11,335 bases of DNA, from assembly GCA_015522955.1 (NCBI GenBank), contig WALG01000043.1:1-11335 (forward strand), read 5' to 3'. The DNA comes from DHVE2 group archaeon (GTDB lineage Archaea; Thermoplasmatota; Thermoplasmata; Thermoplasmatales; Aciduliprofundaceae). Under the pieces are notes generated by a model. It saw nothing but the letters and a program-made list of their open reading frames with translations, ran no database searches and was not told the origin of the DNA. Numbering within the stretch: the stretch's first letter is position 1; each line of letters opens with the position of its first letter. The position numbers and the translations under genes are program-made. Below, in pieces: positions 1-4,696 of the stretch.

Positions 1-15
1 GCATATGCATCAAAA

Positions 16-27
16 AATTTATATAAA
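16..27 (+). promoter_or_regulatory. TATA-box promoter of the small ORF/peptidase operon
   Basis: An AT-rich TTTATATAAA element at 18-27, preceded by an A-run at 12-17 that could serve as the BRE, matches the archaeal TATA box. With usual spacing, transcription would start near 45-50, giving a leader of about 30 bases that contains the GAGGTG ribosome binding site at 64-69. Sequence further upstream lies outside the window, so any operator there cannot be fully judged. Confidence 0.6.
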
Positions 28-75
28 CTATATCCTATAAGTTCTTGAGGAAATAGAAAATAAGAGGTGTTAGAA

Positions 76-225
76 ATGGTGAAGGCCCAGATAGTGCCGG
101 ATACTGTGGTAATGGAGTTGGTAAAGAGCTTTGAAGACCCGGATATCATAAAGATAGCCGAAAAATTCCATAAAGAAGTGACAGCGGTCTCTCCTGGCGA
201 ACTATTGCAGGAAATCAATATTTGA
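76..225 (+). CDS. 49-residue small hypothetical protein
   Basis: A short open frame runs from ATG at 76 to TGA at 223-225, with an in-frame stop at 61-63 just upstream. It has a very good Shine-Dalgarno, GAGGTG at 64-69, six bases before the ATG, and a TATA box about 50 bases upstream, so it looks like a real first gene of an operon. The protein starts MVKAQIVPDTVV and ends AVSPGELLQEINI. It is soluble, mostly helical by eye, with no signal peptide, membrane segment or cysteine. I do not recognise it. By eye the VPDT segment and the tail resemble the first strand and the extreme C-terminus of PIN-domain proteins, so it could be a collapsed PIN relative, but this is weak. The next reading frame can start at TTG 222 overlapping its stop, or at ATG 249, so the two products are probably translated from one mRNA. 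Confidence 0.6.
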   Translation: MVKAQIVPDTVVMELVKSFEDPDIIKIAEKFHKEVTAVSPGELLQEINI

Positions 226-248
226 GATTATTATTGGGAGTGGGTGGG

Positions 249-1613
249 ATGACACCAGTAATTTCTTATGGGGATTTTGTTGAAGAGAGGTATCTGGGAA
301 ACTCACCCTCTGCAAGATATATGTATGAATATCTTCAAAGACTTGATGCAAAAACAGTTGTGGTAGAAGAGGAGTATGTGGACAGAGAATTCTTGAAAGA
401 TTATGCCAAATTTTATTCAAGGACCTATAGAAATGTACCTCGTTACACCACACGTTATCATTTTTTCTCTGGAGAGTTCACAGAAGATACTTTAAAAAGG
501 TACCTCCAGAAGCCAGAATATATGTTCAATTGGTTAAGAGAGAGAAACCATGAGACACTGAAAGAAATATATTTGGGATTTGCTATAAAAAAGCCCATTA
601 CCGATCGATATTCTCAACCTCTGCTTGGAAGAACTGTAGTACGGGCCAATTCAGATAGTTCCTCGGAGGGGTTGAAGCATTTTTTTGTTAAATCCATGGT
701 GAAAATTTCTTTATTCGGGATAAAAATGGAAATGAACACCTTGCCTTTCATAAATCAGGATAAAGGGGTTGGGGTATGTGCATCGGCGGCCATATGGACC
801 ATTAATAATGCCTTAAATTCATTATTTGGGATTCCTGTGCTGCAATCTCTCGCGGAGATTACCGAAAACGCTCATAAGCAACCGGGACTGAGTCGTACCT
901 TCCCCTCTCAGGGCCTGAATCCATATCAAATAATCAATTATTTCAAGAATAATTATCTTGACGTCGAAGTTTTTAATGCAAAGGGTGGTTTCTTTGAAAG
1001 ATTAGTAAAGGCTTTTATAGATGCCAATATGCCAATAATGGCCATACTCCAGATGCATCGGAACGGTGATGAAAAGCAACCTGATTATCATGCTGTGGTG
1101 ATAACAGGTTATAAATACGATTCAGAGAGGCGCGCAGTGGTGGGTGTGTATGTCCATGATGACCAGATAGGTCCGTATGTGGGAGTTGATGTTATAGTGG
1201 GAGATGATAAAAACATTGAATTAAAATACGAGTGGAATAATATGGGCTATAAAGAAATAGTTTTAACCAATCTCGTAATCCCTGTATATCCAAAAATTAG
1301 ACTGGGTCTCAGCCGGGTTTATGAATATGCCAATCAGAAAATAGGTTTGAATCCCGGCTACAGTTATACCGTATCCCTCAGTATGATTGGAGATTACAAG
1401 GAGCATATATGGAAGGATGTAGGAGAGATACACTGGTGGGCTGTAAATGAAGATACACTAACGCCTCGAACTAAAGAAGAGTTCCTACAAACAAATATGC
1501 CAAGATTTCTGTGGATAATAAATGTGTACAGGGGTGAGAAGCATATTGCGGATGTGGGCGTGGATGCAACGGCAGTTCATCCAAATGTACTCTTTCAGTT
1601 ATACCTTGAATAA
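249..1613 (+). CDS. papain-like (C39-like) cysteine peptidase family protein
   Basis: A 454-residue soluble protein when started at ATG 249. That start has GGAG at 237-240, eight bases upstream. An in-frame TTG at 222, overlapping the TGA of the small ORF, would add nine residues. Numbering from TTG, the middle of the protein carries a papain-like catalytic set: an upstream Gln (Q179) and the nucleophile C186 in GVGVCASAAIW, a His in PDYHAVVITGY (H290), and an Asp in VHDDQIGP (D313/D314). The stretch FPSQGLNPYQIINYF after the Cys fits the helical half of C39-like folds. About 175 residues precede this domain and about 140 follow it, including FLWIINVYRGEKHIADVG; I recognise neither flank. There is no signal peptide or transmembrane helix, so it should act in the cytoplasm. 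The sequence supports cysteine peptidase or a related amidase/transferase, but the substrate is unknown. It is second in an operon with the 49-residue ORF. Confidence 0.72.
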   Translation: MTPVISYGDFVEERYLGNSPSARYMYEYLQRLDAKTVVVEEEYVDREFLKDYAKFYSRTYRNVPRYTTRYHFFSGEFTEDTLKRYLQKPEYMFNWLRERNHETLKEIYLGFAIKKPITDRYSQPLLGRTVVRANSDSSSEGLKHFFVKSMVKISLFGIKMEMNTLPFINQDKGVGVCASAAIWTINNALNSLFGIPVLQSLAEITENAHKQPGLSRTFPSQGLNPYQIINYFKNNYLDVEVFNAKGGFFERLVKAFIDANMPIMAILQMHRNGDEKQPDYHAVVITGYKYDSERRAVVGVYVHDDQIGPYVGVDVIVGDDKNIELKYEWNNMGYKEIVLTNLVIPVYPKIRLGLSRVYEYANQKIGLNPGYSYTVSLSMIGDYKEHIWKDVGEIHWWAVNEDTLTPRTKEEFLQTNMPRFLWIINVYRGEKHIADVGVDATAVHPNVLFQLYLE

Positions 1614-1643
1614 GTACCTTGAGAAGATATAATTTAAGATGGG

Positions 1644-1655
1644 CAATATAAAAAT
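1644..1655 (+). promoter_or_regulatory. TATA-like promoter of the ModE-Nudix gene
   Basis: CAATATAAAAAT at 1644-1655, preceded by purine-rich GATGGG, resembles an archaeal BRE/TATA element. Usual spacing puts the transcription start near 1675, inside the inverted repeat at 1657-1679 and about 30 bases before ATG 1707. The next gene would therefore have its own promoter rather than depending only on read-through from the peptidase gene. Confidence 0.45.
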
Positions 1656-1656
1656 G

Positions 1657-1679
1657 AAAATTGCAAAATCCGCAATTTT
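1657..1679. repeat. perfect 8-bp inverted repeat, candidate operator
   Basis: AAAATTGC at 1657-1664 and GCAATTTT at 1672-1679 are exact reverse complements separated by seven bases. The arm centres are 15 bp apart, suiting a dimeric regulator. The repeat lies just downstream of the TATA-like box and over the expected start site of the ModE-Nudix gene, where a bound protein would block initiation. The product of that gene has a DNA-binding domain, so autoregulation is a natural guess. Alternatively it is a weak hairpin ending in TTTT that terminates the peptidase transcript. A second, shorter repeat, CTATG-AGTG-CATAG, follows at 1686-1699. Confidence 0.5.
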
Positions 1680-1706
1680 GATAATCTATGAGTGCATAGT
1701 AACCTT

Positions 1707-2432
1707 ATGAAAAAAGAGATGCAGGTGCGCTACAAATTCTGGTTTGAAAGTTCTCACGGCTACGTTTTTGGCAAGGGTGCATATCAACTTTTAAAGGCCA
1801 TTGATGAAGGAGGGAGCATAAGCAAAGCCGCTGAATCACTGAGCATGTCCTATAGACATGCTTGGGGAATCATAAAAGAGGCTGAAAGAAACATGGGAAA
1901 AAAACTGGTCATCTCAATAAGGGGAGGTAGAAGTGGAGGAGAGACAAAACTCACTAAATATGGGCAACATCTTGTGAGTGAATATGAAAAGTATCAGGAA
2001 CTGTTCGAATATGTACTCAAGCATCCTTATAAAAAACCCTCTCTCACGGTGGACGGAATACTAATTGAGAACAATGCGATTCTTTTGATAAAGAGAAAAA
2101 GAGAACCGTTTCGGGGGATGTATGCTCTTCCTGGAGGGTTTGTGGAGTATGGAGAGACTGTAGAAAAAGCTATTGCGCGTGAAATGGAAGAAGAAACAGG
2201 ACTCTGTGTATCTCCTCAGGAAATTGTAGGAGTTTATTCCGCACCGGATAGAGATCCACGTGGTCATACTGTCACAGTGGTGTTCTCCCTCAGAAAAATT
2301 GGAGGGAAGATAAAAGGCGGAGACGATGCATCTCTGGCAGAATTCATTCCCATAGACAAACTACCATCACTGGCCTTTGACCACACTCGCATTGTGGAGG
2401 ATTATCTTAAAAATAAAGGAATTAAGAGATAA
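1707..2432 (+). CDS. ModE-type winged-HTH / Nudix hydrolase fusion protein
   Basis: A two-domain protein of 241 residues from ATG 1707; GTG 1692 would add five, and neither start has a convincing ribosome binding site. Numbering from GTG, residues 13-110 are a ModE-type winged helix-turn-helix: GGSISKAAESLSMSYRHAW (40-58) is the recognition region and GGRSGGETKLTKYG (78-91) the wing. Residues 116-240 are a Nudix domain with a complete Nudix box: G149, E155, R163, E164, E167, E168 and G170. The following SAPDRDPRGHTVTVVF matches the motif of archaeal ADP-ribose pyrophosphatases and of ADP-ribose-binding NrtR regulators. The catalytic residues are intact, so it may hydrolyse ADP-ribose (to AMP and ribose 5-phosphate) or another nucleoside diphosphate derivative, may sense it, or both. 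No molybdate-binding (TOBE) domain follows the HTH, arguing against a molybdate role. It is convergent with nusA and overlaps it by 11 bases. HTH and Nudix assignments are firm; the regulatory role is inference. Confidence 0.85.
   Translation: MKKEMQVRYKFWFESSHGYVFGKGAYQLLKAIDEGGSISKAAESLSMSYRHAWGIIKEAERNMGKKLVISIRGGRSGGETKLTKYGQHLVSEYEKYQELFEYVLKHPYKKPSLTVDGILIENNAILLIKRKREPFRGMYALPGGFVEYGETVEKAIAREMEEETGLCVSPQEIVGVYSAPDRDPRGHTVTVVFSLRKIGGKIKGGDDASLAEFIPIDKLPSLAFDHTRIVEDYLKNKGIKR
2409..2417 (-). terminator. possible T-tract terminator of the RNA polymerase operon
   Basis: Read on the minus strand, TTTATTTTT covers 2417 down to 2409, starting five bases past the nusA stop codon. Archaeal intrinsic termination needs only a short U-rich tract, so this could end the polymerase transcript inside the 3' end of the ModE-Nudix gene. 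No hairpin is evident. Confidence 0.35.
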
Positions 2433-2847
2433 TGAGGTTTTTCAGTGGAAAGTGGCGATTTATTATCTCCTTGGCCAATCTAAGGTTCTGGCCATCTTTT
2501 CCAATAGCCCGTGCCTTCTCCTTAGGGTCCACTTCAACAACAATATTGAATTCTCCATTAATATTCTCTACCCTTACATTTCTCACATGAAATCTGTGGA
2601 AGATATTTCGGATAAATGCAACAATGTCCGGGGAGTACTCGATGACAGTCACGTTCTTATGGATTAAGTTGCGAACCTTCTGAATGTTTTCCCCCCGGTT
2701 TACCAGAACCCTTCGAAGGTTTCTTGGGTAGAGAATGAAGACCACAGTGTTATCTCTTTCGAGGCAATCCTTGACCTCTGCGTTGGTTGCGGCTTCAAAT
2801 ATTGATATATACCGTAGGGTCTGTGCATCCAGTTTTATGTTGGTCAT
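2422..2847 (-). CDS. nusA: transcription factor NusA, archaeal short form (two KH domains)
   Basis: A 141-residue protein of the archaeal NusA type, which consists of two KH RNA-binding domains and lacks the N-terminal polymerase-binding and S1 domains of bacterial NusA. The first KH domain (about residues 34-75, PRNLRRVLVNRGENIQKVR) has a degenerate GxxG loop. The second (about 100-135) has a canonical GKDG at 116-119 in EKARAIGKDGQNLRLAKEI. Length is normal for the family. Position at the end of the polymerase operon is the usual archaeal one and supports a role in elongation, termination or transcript binding. Its ATG overlaps the rpl30e stop as ATGA, with GGTGA upstream, indicating coupled translation. 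In many archaea rps12, rps7 and EF-2 follow; here the next gene is convergent and its end overlaps nusA by 11 bases. Confidence 0.9.
   Translation of the reverse strand: MTNIKLDAQTLRYISIFEAATNAEVKDCLERDNTVVFILYPRNLRRVLVNRGENIQKVRNLIHKNVTVIEYSPDIVAFIRNIFHRFHVRNVRVENINGEFNIVVEVDPKEKARAIGKDGQNLRLAKEIINRHFPLKNLIIS
2438..2442 (+). terminator. possible T-tract terminator of the ModE-Nudix gene
   Basis: A run of five T residues follows the TAA at 2430-2432 after five bases, already within the antisense of nusA. It is the mirror of the tract at 2409-2417. Its short length keeps the call tentative. Confidence 0.3.
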
Positions 2848-3134
2848 GACTTCACCATCTTGAGAAGGCTGCTCTCACCCTCATCAATAATGGTGAGCAC
2901 AGATATACTGAATGGTTTTCCGCATGAGGCACCAAGTTCCACAGAATCGCCATCAAAGAATATCTTTGGTATCTTCCAATCTGCAATCTTGCTTCTCTCC
3001 GGGCAGTTATCAGCCACAATGATCAGTTTTGCCTCGCCTTTTTCCAATGCCTTCTTTGCTTGTTTGAGACCAAAGAGCACTTTTCCCGAGTTCAGCACCT
3101 TTTTTAATTCTTTAATTAGTGTATCTCTATCCAT
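2844..3134 (-). CDS. rpl30e: large ribosomal subunit protein eL30 (L30e)
   Basis: A 96-residue protein of the L7Ae/L30e/S12e fold. Diagnostic stretches are GKVLFGLKQAKKALEKGEAK (residues 17-36), IIVADNCPE (38-46), and ELGASCGKPFSISVLTI (67-83), the last being the typical RNA-binding signature. It is a component of the large ribosomal subunit and is found between rpoA2 and nusA in many archaeal polymerase clusters. The start codon lies five bases after the rpoA2 stop. The GAGGTGA Shine-Dalgarno is formed by the last Arg codon and stop codon of rpoA2. The 3' end overlaps nusA by four bases. Length is ordinary for archaeal L30e. Confidence 0.92.
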   Translation of the reverse strand: MDRDTLIKELKKVLNSGKVLFGLKQAKKALEKGEAKLIIVADNCPERSKIADWKIPKIFFDGDSVELGASCGKPFSISVLTIIDEGESSLLKMVKS

Positions 3135-3139
3135 TCATA

Positions 3140-4696
3140 TCACCTCTTTTTTGGAGGTTTATATATCAGGGTAACCGCGCCTGTACCTAAGGTAACGGGC
3201 TGACCCACTATTATATTTTCAGCCACTCCACGCAGATGGTCTTCCTCTCCAAGTATGCCAGCGGTGAGCAGATGTTTGGAGGTGATTTCGAACGCAGCCC
3301 TTGCTAGAACGCTTTCTTTCTCTCCCGCTATACCATGCCTGCCTATGGCTTCCACAGTGCCATTGTAGGTCATTGTATCTGCCACAAGCATTATGTGGCG
3401 AACATCCACATTTAGACCCTGCTGTTGAAGGGTATTCAAAGCCTCCTCAATTATTGCGTTTCGAGCAGCCTCTATTCCTAGAACCTCTGCAATCTCTATG
3501 ATATTATTTGTGCGTGTTCTGCTACCATCCACTTCATCGATTTCTAATACATCGGCTAGATTGGAACCCTGCGTGTAAATCACCCACTCACTGCCATCTC
3601 TACTTTTTCTAACTATTGCCCTGCTTATACCCTTGATACCCCTAAGGGTTAAAGATTTTATGCTTTCCCCCAGGAGATAAAGTTTCTTGTAAGAAGCCTC
3701 TGGAAGTGTTATCTTAATTCTATTCTCACTCTGTTCTACTTTTAGTTTATATGACTTTAATTTGCCAAGTGCCTCAATTATATCTTCTACCTTAACCCCC
3801 CTGCCCCCCATTTTCTTCACTTCTGGTACAATTATTATGGACATATCAGCAACACTTGTTATAACATCTGCTATATCAATCACATTTGTGCTCTCTATCA
3901 TCTTAGCAATGTCCTTCACACGATCCTCATCGTTTTTTATATCTTCACGAAGATGAATTTCCATGGTTGGTGTAGATGGCTCTCTGCGAGCATCCACGAT
4001 CTCAATCAATCTTGGTAAACCCAAGGTAACATTCATCTCAGCCACACCTGCATAGTGGAAAGTTCTCAAAGTCATCTGAGTACCTGGCTCACCTATGCTC
4101 TGAGCCGCCACAATGCCAACAGCCTCATAGGGGTCTACAGCCCTCTTATTGTATACCTCAACCACCTTATCAATAACCTTTTCTAGTTCTTTCTTTTTCA
4201 ATCCCAACGCCTTTCTGGATTCTTCTATTTTTGTGACCACGGAAAATGGGAGTTCTATACCATAATTCTCCACGATGTAATCTGATATTTTTTTCTCTTC
4301 CTCAGTATATTTCCTGAACTTTGTAATCTCCAGAGCCTCCTCAACCTCCAGTATTCCATAGGAGAACTTAGTTACCCTTCTTAGATTTCCCCCATCAATC
4401 TTCTTGAATTCTGAAAGGTTAATGGCAGCAATATCCTGCACTTCCTCCACCTTTAATAGGCTCTTCAAGTTCTTGGATGTTCTCTTTAGTATCCCAGGTA
4501 GGGGCTCGTACCCTTTTATCTCACTTATTTTCACCCTGTAGTTTGCCTCTGAGCCCTTAAGCGTTATATATCCATACACAGGGAACTCCAGTTCCCGCTT
4601 AATTTCAAAATCCACCGCGTAATACACGGGCGCATTAAGTCTTAACTTGTCAACGTTTTCCATCTTGTCTTTCCAGATAATTGAAATCTTTGCCAT
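3140..4696 (-). CDS. rpoA2: RNA polymerase subunit A'' (Rpo1C) with N-terminal extension
   Basis: C-terminal half of the largest polymerase subunit, 518 residues. Residues about 130-518 are canonical: the helical lead-in, then AVGIVAAQSIGEPGTQM (192-208) and RTFHYAGVAEMNVTLGLPRL (211-230), which form the trigger-loop region of the active centre, and the C-terminal ADTMTYNGTVEAIGRHGI (439-456), close to the clamp base. Thermococcal and methanogen A'' proteins are roughly 380-400 residues and start close to residue 130 here. The first 125 residues are therefore extra; they look strand-rich (PVYYAVDF, YGYITLKG, YRVKISEIKGYEP) and I do not recognise them. The extension appears translated: the ATG sits immediately after the rpoA1 stop behind an exceptional Shine-Dalgarno, and no Met lies between residue 12 and the trigger loop. 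No intein interrupts the trigger-loop motif, a common insertion site. Confidence 0.96.
   Translation of the reverse strand: MAKISIIWKDKMENVDKLRLNAPVYYAVDFEIKRELEFPVYGYITLKGSEANYRVKISEIKGYEPLPGILKRTSKNLKSLLKVEEVQDIAAINLSEFKKIDGGNLRRVTKFSYGILEVEEALEITKFRKYTEEEKKISDYIVENYGIELPFSVVTKIEESRKALGLKKKELEKVIDKVVEVYNKRAVDPYEAVGIVAAQSIGEPGTQMTLRTFHYAGVAEMNVTLGLPRLIEIVDARREPSTPTMEIHLREDIKNDEDRVKDIAKMIESTNVIDIADVITSVADMSIIIVPEVKKMGGRGVKVEDIIEALGKLKSYKLKVEQSENRIKITLPEASYKKLYLLGESIKSLTLRGIKGISRAIVRKSRDGSEWVIYTQGSNLADVLEIDEVDGSRTRTNNIIEIAEVLGIEAARNAIIEEALNTLQQQGLNVDVRHIMLVADTMTYNGTVEAIGRHGIAGEKESVLARAAFEITSKHLLTAGILGEEDHLRGVAENIIVGQPVTLGTGAVTLIYKPPKKR

Noticed and set aside
1..10. Palindrome GCATATGC overlapping ATGCAT upstream of the first TATA box
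   Set aside because: It is short and at the very edge of the window, so neither its extent nor a second copy can be judged. An 8-bp palindrome alone is not enough for an operator call.
174..248. Frameshift joining the 49-residue ORF to the peptidase gene
   Set aside because: The small ORF has its own start signals and stop, and the peptidase has a plausible ATG with GGAG at 237-240. The overlap is explained by ordinary operon coupling without a broken gene.
2860..3174. 104-codon plus-strand frame over rpl30e
   Set aside because: It is the antisense shadow of a clear L30e gene and has no supporting signals.
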